DNA from: Pseudomonas sp. Au-Pse12
GTDB taxonomy: Bacteria > Pseudomonadota > Gammaproteobacteria > Pseudomonadales > Pseudomonadaceae
NCBI RefSeq assembly: GCF_021341665.1
Contig: NZ_JAJTTH010000004.1
Location: forward strand, 590,635-654,634
Direction: 5' to 3'
DNA: 64,000 bases
Shown here: piece after piece, positions 10,159 to 19,448 of the stretch
Layout of the letters: each line of letters begins with the position of its first letter
Numbering within the stretch: the first letter of the stretch is position 1
Notes under the pieces: generated by a model
What the model saw: only the letters and a program-made list of their open reading frames with translations
The model's database searches: none
What the model was told of the DNA's origin: nothing
Program-made: the position numbers and the translations under genes

Positions 10159-11361
10159 TTAGATCAGAAAGTATTGCAGCAGGTCATTGAGGAAGAGTTG
10201 CCCGCGGGCCGTAGCCGCCAGGCGTGACGGTTCGACCTGCAACAAGCCGCTTTGTTCGGCCTGGCGCCGGCCTTCGGCAAGGCTGGCCAGGTCCAGGCCG
10301 GTGCGTTCGGCGAACAGCGCGGCGTCGACGCCGTCGGTGAGGCGCAGGGCGTTCATCAGGAACTCGAACGGCAGCTCGTCGTTGCCCAGGGTTTTCTCGC
10401 CGGCCTTGAACGGCTTGGCCGGGTTCAGGTAGTCCTTGGGCAGGCGGGTCTTCCAGGTGCGCTGGATGCGCCCGTCCGGGTGGCTGAGCTTGCCGTGGGC
10501 ACCGGCACCGATGCCGATGAAGTCGCCAAAACTCCAGTAGTTCAGGTTGTGCCGCGCCGCGCGGCCGGGCTGGGCGTAGGCCGAGACCTCGTACTGGGCG
10601 TAGCCATGCTCGGCCAGCAGGGCCTGGCCGGCTTCCTGGATATCCCAAAGGGTGTCGTCTTCCGGCAGCACCGGCGGCTGGTTCCAGAACACCGTGTTGG
10701 GTTCCAGGGTCAGCTGATACCAGGACAGGTGGGTCGGCTTCATGGCGATGGCCTGGCGCAGGTCGTCCAGGGCATCGTCCAGGGACTGGTCCGGCAAGCC
10801 GTGCATCAGGTCCAGGTTGAAGTTGTCGAACCCGGCCTGGCGCGCCATGCCGGCGGCGCGTACCGCTTCGTCACCGTTGTGGATGCGGCCCAGGGCCTTG
10901 AGCTTCTGTTCCTGGAAGCTCTGGATGCCGATGGACAGGCGGTTGATCCCCAGGGCGCGGTAGGCGGTGAACTTCTCCTGCTCGAAGGTCCCGGGGTTAG
11001 CTTCCAGGGTGATCTCGATGTCGCCGGCGAAGGGGATGCGCTGTTCCACGCCCTTGAGCAGCCGGCCCAGGGCCTGGGCGCTGAACAGGCTCGGGGTGCC
11101 GCCGCCGAAGAAGATCGAGCTCAGCGCGCGGCCATAGACCGCGTGCAGCTCCAGATCGAGGTCGGCGAGCAGGGCATCGACGTACTCTTCTTCCGGCAGC
11201 GTCGGGCTGGCGGCGTGGGAGTTGAAATCGCAATAGGGGCATTTGCGTACACACCACGGGATGTGGATGTATAGCGCCAGGGGCGGCAACTGGGGCAGCG
11301 CCGCCCGAGGCGTTGGCGCGCCGCCGAGAATCAGCGGCGACGCGGAGGGCTCATGAGTCAT
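10159..11361 (-). CDS. hemW: Radical SAM heme chaperone HemW
   Basis: A 400-residue radical SAM protein related to coproporphyrinogen dehydrogenase. The cluster motif is [10 protein letters not shown] (CxxxCxxC) near residue 37, followed by [10 protein letters not shown] and the [14 protein letters not shown] region. HemW proteins bind heme and act as heme chaperones. The HemN-specific N-terminal extension is missing, which favours HemW over HemN. It overlaps rdgB by four bases (ATGA), the conserved rdgB-hemW arrangement. Confidence 0.93.
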   Translation of the reverse strand: MTHEPSASPLILGGAPTPRAALPQLPPLALYIHIPWCVRKCPYCDFNSHAASPTLPEEEYVDALLADLDLELHAVYGRALSSIFFGGGTPSLFSAQALGRLLKGVEQRIPFAGDIEITLEANPGTFEQEKFTAYRALGINRLSIGIQSFQEQKLKALGRIHNGDEAVRAAGMARQAGFDNFNLDLMHGLPDQSLDDALDDLRQAIAMKPTHLSWYQLTLEPNTVFWNQPPVLPEDDTLWDIQEAGQALLAEHGYAQYEVSAYAQPGRAARHNLNYWSFGDFIGIGAGAHGKLSHPDGRIQRTWKTRLPKDYLNPAKPFKAGEKTLGNDELPFEFLMNALRLTDGVDAALFAERTGLDLASLAEGRRQAEQSGLLQVEPSRLAATARGQLFLNDLLQYFLI

Positions 11362-11951
11362 TGCAGGCCCAGGCGTTGCCGCAGAATGGCCATGGCGCGG
11401 GCGCGGTGGCTGAGCTGGTTTTTCTCCACCGGGCCCAGCTCGGCGCTGGAGCAGTCACGTTCCGGCACCCAGAACAGCGGGTCGTAGCCAAAGCCGTGCT
11501 CGCCGCTGGCGGCCGTGAGGATGCGCCCGTGCCACAGCCCTTCGCAGAGGATTGGCAACGGGTCATCGGCGTGCCGCACCAGGGCCAGGACGCAGACGAA
11601 CTGCGCGCCACGCTGCGCTTCGGGTACGTCCTTCAGGGCGTCCAGCAACTTGGCGTTGTTCGCCGCGTCGCCCTGGCCGTCGGCATAGCGCGCCGAGTAG
11701 ATGCCCGGCGCGCCGCCGAGAAAGTCAACCGCCAGGCCGGAGTCATCCGCCAGCGCCGGCAAGCCGGAAATGCGTGCGGCATTGCGCGCCTTGAGGATGG
11801 CGTTCTCGACGAACGACAGGCCGGTTTCCTCCGGCTCCACGCTGCTGAATTCGCCGATCGAGCGCAATTGCACCGAGGCGCCGAGCATGGCCTGGAGTTC
11901 TTTGAGTTTGCCGGCGTTGTGGCTGGCCAGTACGAGTTGCGTAAGGTTCAT
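11358..11951 (-). CDS. rdgB: XTP/dITP diphosphatase RdgB (HAM1 family)
   Basis: A 197-residue house-cleaning enzyme that hydrolyses dITP, XTP and related non-canonical nucleotides to the monophosphate. The N-terminal [14 protein letters not shown], the central [17 protein letters not shown] with the metal-binding aspartates, and GFGYDPLFW near the C-terminus are the family motifs. Length is normal. It starts within one base of the DUF4426 stop and overlaps hemW by four bases. Confidence 0.96.
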   Translation of the reverse strand: MNLTQLVLASHNAGKLKELQAMLGASVQLRSIGEFSSVEPEETGLSFVENAILKARNAARISGLPALADDSGLAVDFLGGAPGIYSARYADGQGDAANNAKLLDALKDVPEAQRGAQFVCVLALVRHADDPLPILCEGLWHGRILTAASGEHGFGYDPLFWVPERDCSSAELGPVEKNQLSHRARAMAILRQRLGLQ

Positions 11952-12385
11952 TATTCGCCCGGGAATAGCTCTTGGTTGAAGCTGAAGCTGTTGGTGTCAC
12001 TACCCGTTTGCACGGTGATGGTGAACGTACGGTTTTCCTGCTGCTCTACCGGGAACTGGGCGATGTAGTAGATCGCCCCCTGTTCATTGATCTGGCGGAA
12101 TTTCAGCGGGATGCTCTTGCTGGTCAGGTCCTTGACCGTACCGCTGACCTGGCCGACCAGCGGTTTGCCGTCCTTGATCAGCGAAACGTTGATCACGCCC
12201 TGGTTCTTGCTGCGAACCAGCTCCGCCGCCCTGGCGATATCAGGCTGCAGGTAGGTGGAGTTGAAGGTGTTGTAGTGCACGGTGATGTCACCGAACACTT
12301 CCTTGCGATCGCCCTTGATCGGGTCCGCCGCCAGGGCGCTGAGGCTCAGGCAGGCAGCCAATAGAAATGTAACCAGACGTCCCAT
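11951..12385 (-). CDS. DUF4426 secreted protein
   Basis: A 144-residue protein with a clear signal peptide ([20 protein letters not shown]), so it is periplasmic or exported. The rest is a beta-rich domain of the DUF4426 type, including [18 protein letters not shown] and [11 protein letters not shown]. Function is unknown. In pseudomonads it lies between metW and rdgB exactly as here, so it is a constant operon member of unassigned role. Confidence 0.85.
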   Translation of the reverse strand: MGRLVTFLLAACLSLSALAADPIKGDRKEVFGDITVHYNTFNSTYLQPDIARAAELVRSKNQGVINVSLIKDGKPLVGQVSGTVKDLTSKSIPLKFRQINEQGAIYYIAQFPVEQQENRTFTITVQTGSDTNSFSFNQELFPGE

Positions 12386-12411
12386 GATGGTTCTCCTCGA
12401 TGCAACGTGGT

Positions 12412-13032
12412 TTATACCGCGACCTTGTGATCTTGCAGGCCGGGACTGCTGACGCGGTAGATGCCGATCTCCCCTAAGAGATTAGGCCATAGCTTACTGG
12501 CCCACCCGTGGCGGTGTTGTTGATCGACGGCAAGGCGGTTGATCACCCGGGCTTGTCGCTCGCGGCACAGTTCTTCGAAGTCCTCGAAGGTGCAGAAGTG
12601 GATGTTCGGCGTGTTGTACCAGGTGTACGGGAGGAATTCCGATACTGGCATCCGGCCCTTGCTGGCCAGGTACCAACGGCAGCGCCAGTGGCCGAAGTTG
12701 GGGAAGGTGATGATGCACTGGCGGCCGACCCGGAGCATTTCGTCGAGGATCTTGTCCGGGTAGTGCACGGCTTGCAGGGCCTGGGTCATGACCACGATGT
12801 CGAAGCTGTTGCTGGCGAAGTTGCCCAGGCCCTTGTCCAGGTCCTGCTCGATCACGTTGATGCCCTTGGCCACGCACTCGGCAATGTTGTCCGGGTCGTT
12901 TTCCAGGCCGTAGCCGGTGACTTGCTTGTGCTCCTGCAACCAGCTCAGCAGCTCGCCATTACCGCAGCCCAGGTCGAGGACGCGGCTGCCGGCGGGGATC
13001 CATTCCTGGATGATTTCCAGATCGGCTCTCAT
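12412..13032 (-). CDS. metW: Methionine biosynthesis protein MetW
   Basis: A 206-residue class I methyltransferase-fold protein with the SAM motif VLDLGCGNGELL near residue 20. MetW is coupled to MetX in proteobacteria that use succinyl- or acetyl-homoserine with direct sulfhydrylation and is needed for full MetX activity. It begins eight bases after metX on the minus strand. The chemistry it carries out, if any, is unsettled. Confidence 0.95.
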   Translation of the reverse strand: MRADLEIIQEWIPAGSRVLDLGCGNGELLSWLQEHKQVTGYGLENDPDNIAECVAKGINVIEQDLDKGLGNFASNSFDIVVMTQALQAVHYPDKILDEMLRVGRQCIITFPNFGHWRCRWYLASKGRMPVSEFLPYTWYNTPNIHFCTFEDFEELCRERQARVINRLAVDQQHRHGWASKLWPNLLGEIGIYRVSSPGLQDHKVAV

Positions 13033-13039
13033 CGTGTCC

Positions 13040-14179
13040 TCACAAGGTAATGCGGTTCATGTAGTGACTAAACGCCTGCAGGTAGCGCGGGATCGGGATC
13101 AGGAAGGCGTCGTGGCCCTGGGGGGCGTCGATCTCCAGGTAGCAGACGTCCTTGCGCGCGGCCATCAGCGCGTCTACCAGCTCCCGGGAACGGGCCGGGG
13201 AGAAGCGCCAGTCGGTGGTGAAGGACATCACGCAGAACTTGGCGGTGGCGTGGGCGAAGGTCTTGGCCAGGTCGTCGTCGCAGTTCGCCGCCGGGTCGAA
13301 ATAGTCCAGGGCCTTGGTCATCAGCAGGTAGGTGTTGGCGTCGAACCGCCCGGAGAACTCCTCGCCCTGATAGCGCAGGTAGCTTTCCACCTGGAACTCG
13401 ACGCTGTGGAAGTCGTAGTTGAGCTTCTCGCTCTTGAGGCCACGGCCGAATTTCTCGCCCATGGAGTCGTCGGACAGGTAGGTGATGTGCCCCACCATGC
13501 GTGCCAGCATCAGCCCGCGCTTGGGGATCACACCCTGTTCCTGGAACGAGCCACCGTGGAATTCCGGGTCGGTGAGGATCGCCTGGCGCGCCACTTCGTT
13601 GAAGGCGATGTTCTGCGCCGAAAGCTTGGGCGCCGAGGCGATGGCCAGGCAATGCCGTACCCGGTCCGGGTAGGTGATGGTCCATTGCAGGGCCTGCATG
13701 CCGCCCAGGCTGCCACCGATCACCGCCGCCCACTGGCTGATGCCCAGGCGGTCCGCCAGGCGTGCCTGGCTGTGCACCCAGTCTTCCACGGTGAGCACCG
13801 GGAAGTCGGCGCCGAACGGCTTGCCGGTTTCCGGGTTGAGGCTGCTGGGGCCGGTGGAGCCGTTGCAACCGCCCAGGTTGTTGAGGCTGACCACGAAGAA
13901 CTTGTTGGTATCGATCGGCTTGCCCGGGCCAATGCAGCTGTCCCACCAACCGGGCTTGCGGTCGTCGGGGCTGTGGTAGCCAGCGGCGTGATGATGGCCG
14001 GACAGGGCGTGGCAGATCAGTACCGCGTTGCTGGCGCTGGCGTTGAGCTGACCGTAGGTTTCATAGATCAGGTCGTAGGCCGGCAGCGCGCGCCCGCAGG
14101 CCAGGGCCAGGGGGTCGCTGAAGTGCGCTATTTGCGGTGTGACCAGACCAACAGAATCGGGGGGGAAGGCAGTTGGCAT
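13040..14179 (-). CDS. metX: Homoserine O-acyltransferase MetX
   Basis: A 379-residue alpha/beta hydrolase-fold enzyme that acylates homoserine in methionine synthesis. The nucleophile elbow is GGSLGGMQ near residue 150, the substrate region [11 protein letters not shown] lies near residue 55, and the catalytic histidine is in PQGHDAFL close to the C-terminus. In pseudomonads the acyl group is usually succinyl although the fold is MetX. The start at 14179 (MPTAFPPDS) is preferred over 14194 by family length. metW follows directly. Confidence 0.95.
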   Translation of the reverse strand: MPTAFPPDSVGLVTPQIAHFSDPLALACGRALPAYDLIYETYGQLNASASNAVLICHALSGHHHAAGYHSPDDRKPGWWDSCIGPGKPIDTNKFFVVSLNNLGGCNGSTGPSSLNPETGKPFGADFPVLTVEDWVHSQARLADRLGISQWAAVIGGSLGGMQALQWTITYPDRVRHCLAIASAPKLSAQNIAFNEVARQAILTDPEFHGGSFQEQGVIPKRGLMLARMVGHITYLSDDSMGEKFGRGLKSEKLNYDFHSVEFQVESYLRYQGEEFSGRFDANTYLLMTKALDYFDPAANCDDDLAKTFAHATAKFCVMSFTTDWRFSPARSRELVDALMAARKDVCYLEIDAPQGHDAFLIPIPRYLQAFSHYMNRITL

Positions 14180-14275
14180 CGACCCTGCTCTCATTTAAAT
14201 GAGGCGTAAGTCTAAAGACCGCTGCCCCCAGCGGCAAGCAAAGCCCGGGGCTGTGTTGCGTCGGGGGAAATGGCG

Positions 14276-14306
14276 GTGGGAGGTTCGCCGGCAAGCCGGC
14301 TCCCAC
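14276..14306. repeat. REP palindrome GTGGGA...TCCCAC upstream of metX
   Basis: GTGGGA, five bases, GCCGGC, AA, GCCGGC, TCCCAC. A GCCGGC-core REP lying between the DUF167 gene and metX, which separates the yggS-proC group from the met group and may act as a processing or attenuation site. Confidence 0.88.
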
Positions 14307-14343
14307 GGCGGATGCGAGGGCGAGGAGCCGGCGTGTCGGTGAG

Positions 14344-14637
14344 TCAGGCGGGGCGCGCCAGCCCTGGCAGGTCCGGGAGTTTCTTCGGCGCTTGCAGGCG
14401 TACCCGCTTCTGCCGGTTCAACTCGCCGCTGACCAGGCTGACGTGGCTCTTGGGGATGCCGAAGGCCTTGGCCAGGAAGGCCATCAGGTGCGCGTTGGCC
14501 TTGCCTTCCACGGGGGGCGCGGTGAGGCGGATCTTCAACCGCTCGCCGTGCAGGCCAGCGAACTCGTCGCTGCTGGCCTTGGGTTGCAGGTGGCAATCGA
14601 GGATCAGATCGTCACCGTCCCAGCGGAAATAACTCAT
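14344..14637 (-). CDS. DUF167 (YggU) family protein
   Basis: A 97-residue small alpha/beta protein. The DUF167 hallmarks LHLQPKAS-like (CHLQPKASSDEF), LKIRLTAPPVEGKANAHL and FLAKAFGIPKSHVSLVSGE are all visible. The function is not known. It starts 14 bases after the end of yggT and is the last gene of the yggS-proC-yggT group, an order widely conserved in gammaproteobacteria. A longer open frame upstream in the same phase overlaps yggT and is a shadow. Confidence 0.9.
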   Translation of the reverse strand: MSYFRWDGDDLILDCHLQPKASSDEFAGLHGERLKIRLTAPPVEGKANAHLMAFLAKAFGIPKSHVSLVSGELNRQKRVRLQAPKKLPDLPGLARPA

Positions 14638-14651
14638 GCGGGCCGCCTGGG

Positions 14652-15242
14652 TCAGATCAGCAGACGCAGGATGTCCGGCATCATGGTCATGGCCGCCAGG
14701 TTGTTGATCACCAGCATGTCTAGCAGCTTGAGCACCATGAAGGCCAGGATCGGCGAGATGTCCAGGCCGCCCATGCTCGGCAGGATGCGGCGGAACGGCG
14801 CCAGGGCCGGTTCGCAGATCTGGTTCACCAGCTCGGCGCCGGGGTTGTGGCTGCCCGGCGCGACCCAGGACAGGATCACGCTGATGATCAGGGCGAAGAA
14901 GAAGATCTTCAGGAACAGCGCGGTCACGCCGATGATCGACCAGATCAGCAGTTGCAGCGGGTTGCCGGTGGTGCCGTAGGTCAGCAGCAGGGTCAGGGCC
15001 ATCAGCGCCAGTTGCACCAGGATCGCCAGCAACAGCGAGGACATGTCCAGGCCGCCAAGGCTGGGAATGATCCGGCGCATCGGTTTGAGCAGCGGCTGGG
15101 TGGCCCTCACGATGAACTGGCACAGCGGGTTGTAGAAGTTGGCGCGGACCAGTTGCAGGACGAAACGCATCAGCACGATCAGCAGGTACAGGCTGCCCAG
15201 GGTTTGCAGCACATACACCGCGGCGGTGTTCAATCCAATCAT
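14652..15242 (-). CDS. YggT family membrane protein
   Basis: A 196-residue protein with two YGGT repeats, each a pair of membrane helices with an amphipathic segment; LLKPMRRIIPSLGGLD and LAPFRRILPSMGGLD are the matching repeat signatures. The second of two adjacent ATGs (15242) is chosen because GGAG lies six bases upstream. The family is linked to osmotic-stress tolerance in E. coli, and in other phyla to membrane complex assembly. It follows proC after ten bases. Confidence 0.9.
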   Translation of the reverse strand: MIGLNTAAVYVLQTLGSLYLLIVLMRFVLQLVRANFYNPLCQFIVRATQPLLKPMRRIIPSLGGLDMSSLLLAILVQLALMALTLLLTYGTTGNPLQLLIWSIIGVTALFLKIFFFALIISVILSWVAPGSHNPGAELVNQICEPALAPFRRILPSMGGLDISPILAFMVLKLLDMLVINNLAAMTMMPDILRLLI

Positions 15243-15252
15243 CATTGGCTCC

Positions 15253-16071
15253 TTATTGGCCCAGTTGTTCGGCCATTTCGGCCGAGCGGTGCGCGGCGGC
15301 ACCCAATGCTTTTTCCACCAGGGCTTCAAAGCCACCGGCCTGGAACGACTTGATGGCCGCTTCCGTGGTCCCGGCCGGCGAGGTCACGCGGCGGCGCAGT
15401 TCGGCGGCGTCGACGTCACTGGAAACAGCCATGTGGGCGGCGCCCAGGGCGGTCTGCAGGGTCAGTTGGGCGGCGGTTTCCCGGGGCAGGCCGAGTTTCT
15501 CGCCAGCGGCGGTCATGGCTTCGATCAGCAGGAAGAAATACGCCGGGCCGCTGCCGGAGACGGCGGTCACCGCGTCCAGTTGCTGCTCCTGGTCCAGCCA
15601 CAGGGCAATGCCCACGGCGGACAGCAGTTCCTCGGCCTGCTGGCGCTGCTGGGCGCTGACCTGGGCGGTGGCGTACAGGCCGCTGACGCCCTGGCGCAGC
15701 AGCGCCGGGGTATTGGGCATGCAGCGCACGATGGGCTGGGCACCGAGCCAGTTGTTCATGCTCGAACAGGTGATGCCGGCGGCGATGGACACCACCAGTT
15801 GCTGCGGCTGAAGGCTCGGGCGCAGGGCCTGGCACACGGCTTTCATAGCCTGGGGCTTGACCGCCAGGACGATCACGTCGACGCCGTCGATGGCTTCGGC
15901 GTTATCGGCAAACACCTGGATGCCGTGCTCGGCCGCCACCTTGGCGCGGGTTTCGGCGCCGGGGTCGCTGGCGCGGATCTGCGCCGCCTCCAGGCCTTTG
16001 GCCCGCAGGCCGCCGATGAGGCTGGCGGCCATGTTGCCGGCACCGATAAAAGCGATACGAGTCGTGTTCAT
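15253..16071 (-). CDS. proC: Pyrroline-5-carboxylate reductase ProC
   Basis: A 272-residue NADPH-dependent enzyme for the last step of proline synthesis. The Rossmann start is IAFIGAGNMAASLIGGL, followed by VIVLAVKPQ, MPNTPALL, and the C-terminal dimer region VSGSGPAYFFLLIEAM with the TVVGTA-like helices and SPAGTTEAAI. Length is usual. It lies between yggS and yggT with short gaps. Confidence 0.97.
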   Translation of the reverse strand: MNTTRIAFIGAGNMAASLIGGLRAKGLEAAQIRASDPGAETRAKVAAEHGIQVFADNAEAIDGVDVIVLAVKPQAMKAVCQALRPSLQPQQLVVSIAAGITCSSMNNWLGAQPIVRCMPNTPALLRQGVSGLYATAQVSAQQRQQAEELLSAVGIALWLDQEQQLDAVTAVSGSGPAYFFLLIEAMTAAGEKLGLPRETAAQLTLQTALGAAHMAVSSDVDAAELRRRVTSPAGTTEAAIKSFQAGGFEALVEKALGAAAHRSAEMAEQLGQ

Positions 16072-16105
16072 GACAGGTCCTTATGAGAGGTCAGGGTCAG
16101 TCGCA

Positions 16106-16804
16106 TCAGGACTGACTGTAGTCGCGTGCACCAAACAGCGCGGTGCCGATCCGCACCCAGCTGGCGCCTTGGGCAATGGCCGCTTCGAGGTCGTGGCTCA
16201 TGCCCATGGAAAGGCTGTCCAGGGGCAGCTTGAGGCTGTCTCGCAGTTGGTTGTTCAAGTGCTGCACCGCAGCGAAGGCGGCTTCCTGGGCGGCGCGATC
16301 CTCGGTGGGCTCGGGAATCGCCATCAGCCCGCGCAGTTGCAGGCGTGGCAAGGCGCTGATGGCGCTGGCCAGGGCTGGCAGTTCGGCCGGGCTGCAGCCG
16401 GACTTGCTGGCTTCGCCGCTGACGTTCACCTGGATGCAGATGTTCAGCGGCGGCAGCTCGGCCGGGCGTTGCTCGGACAGTCGTTGGGCGATTTTCAAGC
16501 GATCCACGGAGTGCACCCAGGCAAAATGCTCGGCGATGGCACGGGTCTTGTTCGACTGAATGGGGCCGATGAAGTGCCAACTCAAGGGCAGGTCGGCCAG
16601 TTCCTGTTGCTTGCCCAGGGCTTCTTGCAGGTAGTTCTCGCCGAAATCCCGCAGGCCGGCGGCGTAGGCTTCGCGCAGGGCGGCGGCGGGCTTGGTCTTG
16701 CTCACGGCCAGCAGCTGGACGCTGTGCGGGTCGCGTTGTACAGCCTGGCAGGCGCTGCGGATGCGCTCGGCTACCTGGGCAATGTTGTCTGCTATCGTGG
16801 ACAT
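16106..16804 (-). CDS. yggS: PLP homeostasis protein YggS
   Basis: A 232-residue fold-type III PLP protein without an enzymatic C-terminal domain. The PLP lysine lies in LLAVSKTKP, with FGENYLQE, WHFIGPIQSNK, INVSGEASKSGC and LSMGMSHDLEAAI as further family motifs. These proteins buffer pyridoxal phosphate and affect amino-acid pools. The start at 16804 (MSTIADNIA) is chosen by family length; the frame runs open further upstream. It is divergent from pilT, 190 bases away. Confidence 0.93.
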   Translation of the reverse strand: MSTIADNIAQVAERIRSACQAVQRDPHSVQLLAVSKTKPAAALREAYAAGLRDFGENYLQEALGKQQELADLPLSWHFIGPIQSNKTRAIAEHFAWVHSVDRLKIAQRLSEQRPAELPPLNICIQVNVSGEASKSGCSPAELPALASAISALPRLQLRGLMAIPEPTEDRAAQEAAFAAVQHLNNQLRDSLKLPLDSLSMGMSHDLEAAIAQGASWVRIGTALFGARDYSQS

Positions 16805-16994
16805 TCGATTTCGTCTCAAAAGTACCGGCGGCCTTGACCACCGGCTGCCGCGTGAATCCACCAGACCTCGATTGTCGACCGGCCCGAGCCATGCTCAAGG
16901 GCCGTGCCGGACACTGTTCGCAGCCGGGCCAGCGAATCTGCCGGGCGCGAGCGGGTCTGAAGCTCGCGGCATTCTACTGGAATTGGGGGGCTCT

Positions 16995-18029
16995 ATGGAC
17001 ATCACCGAACTCTTGCGCTTGAGCGCTTCCCGGGGCGCTTCGGACCTGCATCTGTCCGCCGGGCTGGCACCGTTGCTGCGCATCGATGGCGATATCCGCC
17101 CGCTCGACGGGCCGGCCCTGGATGCACCTCGGGCGCTGGACCTGATCCACAGCCTGATGAGCGAAGCACAGCGCCAAGCCTTCGCCGCCACCCAGGACCT
17201 GGACTTCGCCTACGAACTGCCGGGCGTGGCGCGGTTCCGGGTCAATGCCTTCCAGCATGCCCGTGGTGCCGGCGCGGTGTTGCGCCTGATTCCTTCGCGG
17301 GTGCAGAGCCTGGAAGCGTTGGGGCTGGGGGAAGTGTTTCGGCAGATTGCCGAGGCGCCCCGGGGGCTGGTGCTGGTGACCGGGCCCACCGGCAGCGGCA
17401 AGTCCACCACGCTGGCGGCGATGATCGATCACCTGAACCAGCACCGGCAGCAGCACATCCTCACGATTGAGGACCCCATCGAGTTCGTGCATCCGCAGAA
17501 AAGCTGCCTGGTGCACCAGCGCGAGGTGCAGCGCGACACCCAGAGCTTCGCCACGGCCTTGCGCGCCGCGCTGCGTGAAGACCCGGACGTGATCCTGTTG
17601 GGAGAGCTGCGGGACCTGGAAACCATCCGCCTGGCGCTGACCGCCGCAGAGACCGGGCACCTGGTGCTGGCCACCCTGCATACCTCATCGGCGGCCAAGA
17701 CCATCGATCGGCTGGTGGATGTGTTCCCGGGGGAGGAGAAGGCCCTGGTGCGCTCGATGCTGGCCGAGTCGCTGCAGGCGGTGGTCGCCCAGGTGCTGCT
17801 GAAGAAGGTCGGTGGTGGCCGGGTGGCGGCGCACGAGATCATGCTGGCCAGCCCGGCGATCCGCAACCTGATCCGCGAGGACAAGGTGGCGCAGATGTAT
17901 TCGGCGATCCAGACGGGCGGCGCTCAGGGCATGCGTACCCTGGACATGAGCCTGAAGGCGTTGCTTGGGCAGGGCCTGATCAGCCGTGAGCAGGCGCGGG
18001 AGAAGGCGCGGATGCCGGAGAGTTTTTGA
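16995..18029 (+). CDS. pilT: Type IV pilus retraction ATPase PilT
   Basis: A 344-residue hexameric secretion-type ATPase that depolymerises pili for twitching motility. It starts MDITELLRLSASRGASDLHL, has Walker A VTGPTGSGKSTTLA near residue 130, the Asp box ILTIEDPIEFVH, Walker B DVILLGELRD, and the His box HLVLATLHTSSAAKT. The LGELRD variant differs by one residue from the more usual GEMRD. The start at 16995 is preferred over an upstream frame that overlaps yggS. It is unlinked here from other pilus genes, as usual in pseudomonads. Confidence 0.96.
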   Translation: MDITELLRLSASRGASDLHLSAGLAPLLRIDGDIRPLDGPALDAPRALDLIHSLMSEAQRQAFAATQDLDFAYELPGVARFRVNAFQHARGAGAVLRLIPSRVQSLEALGLGEVFRQIAEAPRGLVLVTGPTGSGKSTTLAAMIDHLNQHRQQHILTIEDPIEFVHPQKSCLVHQREVQRDTQSFATALRAALREDPDVILLGELRDLETIRLALTAAETGHLVLATLHTSSAAKTIDRLVDVFPGEEKALVRSMLAESLQAVVAQVLLKKVGGGRVAAHEIMLASPAIRNLIREDKVAQMYSAIQTGGAQGMRTLDMSLKALLGQGLISREQAREKARMPESF

Positions 18030-18043
18030 CGGGGCTGGAAATG

Positions 18044-18067
18044 CATTCGCCGGCAAGCCGGCGAATG
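18044..18067. repeat. REP palindrome CATTCGCCGGC-AA-GCCGGCGAATG
   Basis: A perfect 24-bp inverted repeat between the convergent pilT and NlpC/P60 genes, without a T run. It is the tightest GCCGGC-core REP in the window. Confidence 0.92.
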
Positions 18068-18073
18068 GGGGTG

Positions 18074-18697
18074 TTAGCGCTGCACGACCCGCAGGGGCGC
18101 GTGCTCCTTGGGCAGGACCCGCTTGGCAACCACATAGTGGCTCTGCCAGTAGGGTTTCTTCAGGGTGTCGATGGTCACCGCCTTGCCGCGCCGCGGGGCG
18201 TGGATGAAGCGGTCTTCGCCCAGGTAGATGGCGACGTGGTTGACCTTGCGGCTCTTGATGTTGAAGAACAGCAGGTCGCCCGGCTTCAGGTCCTTGCGCT
18301 CGACTTTCTGCCCGTGGCCGCTGGCCATGGCGTTGGAAGTGCGCGGCAGGTCCACGGCGGCAACGTCGTTGAAGGCGTAACGCACCAGGCCGCTGCAATC
18401 GAAGCCTTTACTTGGGCTGCTGCCGCCCCAACGATACGGCGTACCGAGAACGTTGACCGCGCGGCTGAGGACCGTGGTGCTCGGCCGGCCGGCAGTGTTG
18501 GCCACCAGCTTGTTGTCGGCCTTGCTCAGGCGGGTAGGGTGCTTGATCGAGGTCTTGTTCTTGGCGGTGACCGTCGAAACGTGAGGTTTCGGGGTGTAGC
18601 CATTAACGTTGGGAAGTCGTTGCTCACGGTTGGTGGCGTGGGCGGCCAGTGGCATTAATAGGCAAATGGTTAGCCATGTCTTGAAAAATGGACGCAT
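18074..18697 (-). CDS. NlpC/P60 family peptidoglycan endopeptidase
   Basis: A 207-residue secreted protein with a signal peptide (to about residue 21), a basic linker, and a C-terminal NlpC/P60 cysteine peptidase domain. The catalytic cysteine is in GFDCSGLVRYAF, the histidine in VNHVAIYLGEDRFIHA, and the domain entry is GTPYRWGGSSP. Such enzymes cut stem-peptide bonds (D-Glu-diaminopimelate) in the murein. No lipobox is evident. It is convergent with pilT. Confidence 0.92.
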   Translation of the reverse strand: MRPFFKTWLTICLLMPLAAHATNREQRLPNVNGYTPKPHVSTVTAKNKTSIKHPTRLSKADNKLVANTAGRPSTTVLSRAVNVLGTPYRWGGSSPSKGFDCSGLVRYAFNDVAAVDLPRTSNAMASGHGQKVERKDLKPGDLLFFNIKSRKVNHVAIYLGEDRFIHAPRRGKAVTIDTLKKPYWQSHYVVAKRVLPKEHAPLRVVQR

Positions 18698-18947
18698 TAG
18701 GCAAGGCTCTTATTGGTTAGCGCGCAACTTTATAACAGCTTTCAGGTCACTTCCGAGGCCGTTTGTCGATTCAACCTTGGGGTCAACTTCGGCAAAGAGG
18801 TGGCAACTTGACGCAGAAAACCGTCAGAAGTCAGGCAGTACAAGGCTTTGACGGAACAGAAGGTAACATTGGCCGCACGTCGAATGCCTGTAAAAAAGTC
18901 ACAAAGTTTTTAAGAATATTTATCTATCACCTGCAAAGAGGCACTTA

Positions 18948-19367
18948 ATGAACACCTATCGTCAGGATGCATCCACCCATGACACCCACAGCAAGGTGAT
19001 CGGTTACCTGTTGTGGATTTTCGGTTTTACCGGGGCCCACCGCTTCTATTACGGCAAGCCGGTGACCGGGACTCTCTGGTTTTTCACCTTCGGTCTGCTG
19101 GGCATTGGTTGGCTGATCGACTTGTTCCTGATCCCGTCCATGGACCGGGAAGCGGACCTTCGCTTTACCGCAGGTCCGCTGGAGTACAGCGTGGCCTGGA
19201 TTCTGCTGACCTTCCTCGGGGTCTTCGGCGTGCACCGCATGTACCAGGGCAAATGGCTGAGCGGGGTGATCTACCTGTTCACCGGCGGCCTGTTCTTCCT
19301 GGGGGTGCTGTACGACTTCTGGACCCTGAACGATCAGGTCTCGCTGGAAAACGCCAAGCGTCGCTGA
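18948..19367 (+). CDS. TM2-domain membrane protein
   Basis: A 139-residue protein with two copies of a TM2-like helix pair: KVIGYLLWIFGFTGAHRFYY with a second helix, and SVAWILLTFLGVFGVHRMYQ with another. Each copy carries a G(A/V)HR(F/M)Y motif typical of TM2 domains. The sequence between is short and charged. Function is unknown. It is divergent from the NlpC/P60 gene across 250 AT-rich bases that should carry both promoters. No operon partner follows; a REP-type repeat and the convergent pyrC' gene do. Confidence 0.82.
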   Translation: MNTYRQDASTHDTHSKVIGYLLWIFGFTGAHRFYYGKPVTGTLWFFTFGLLGIGWLIDLFLIPSMDREADLRFTAGPLEYSVAWILLTFLGVFGVHRMYQGKWLSGVIYLFTGGLFFLGVLYDFWTLNDQVSLENAKRR

Positions 19368-19418
19368 GGACGGCTTTTGTCGCTGCTGCCATCAGGCGCG
19401 ACGGCCCTTTCGGAGCCG

Positions 19419-19443
19419 TTCGCAGCCTGCGGCAGCGGCTACA
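19419..19443. repeat. Dispersed repeat TTCGCAGCCTGCGGCAGCGGCTACA
   Basis: A second class of pseudomonad REP sequence (shown in the call is its 25-base extent; key parts are TTCGCAGCCTGCG and GCGGCTACA). An inverted copy with one change is at 63789-63812, and another direct copy runs into the window edge at 63979-64000. It lies between the TM2 gene and the convergent pyrC'. Confidence 0.88.
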
Positions 19444-19448
19444 GGGAA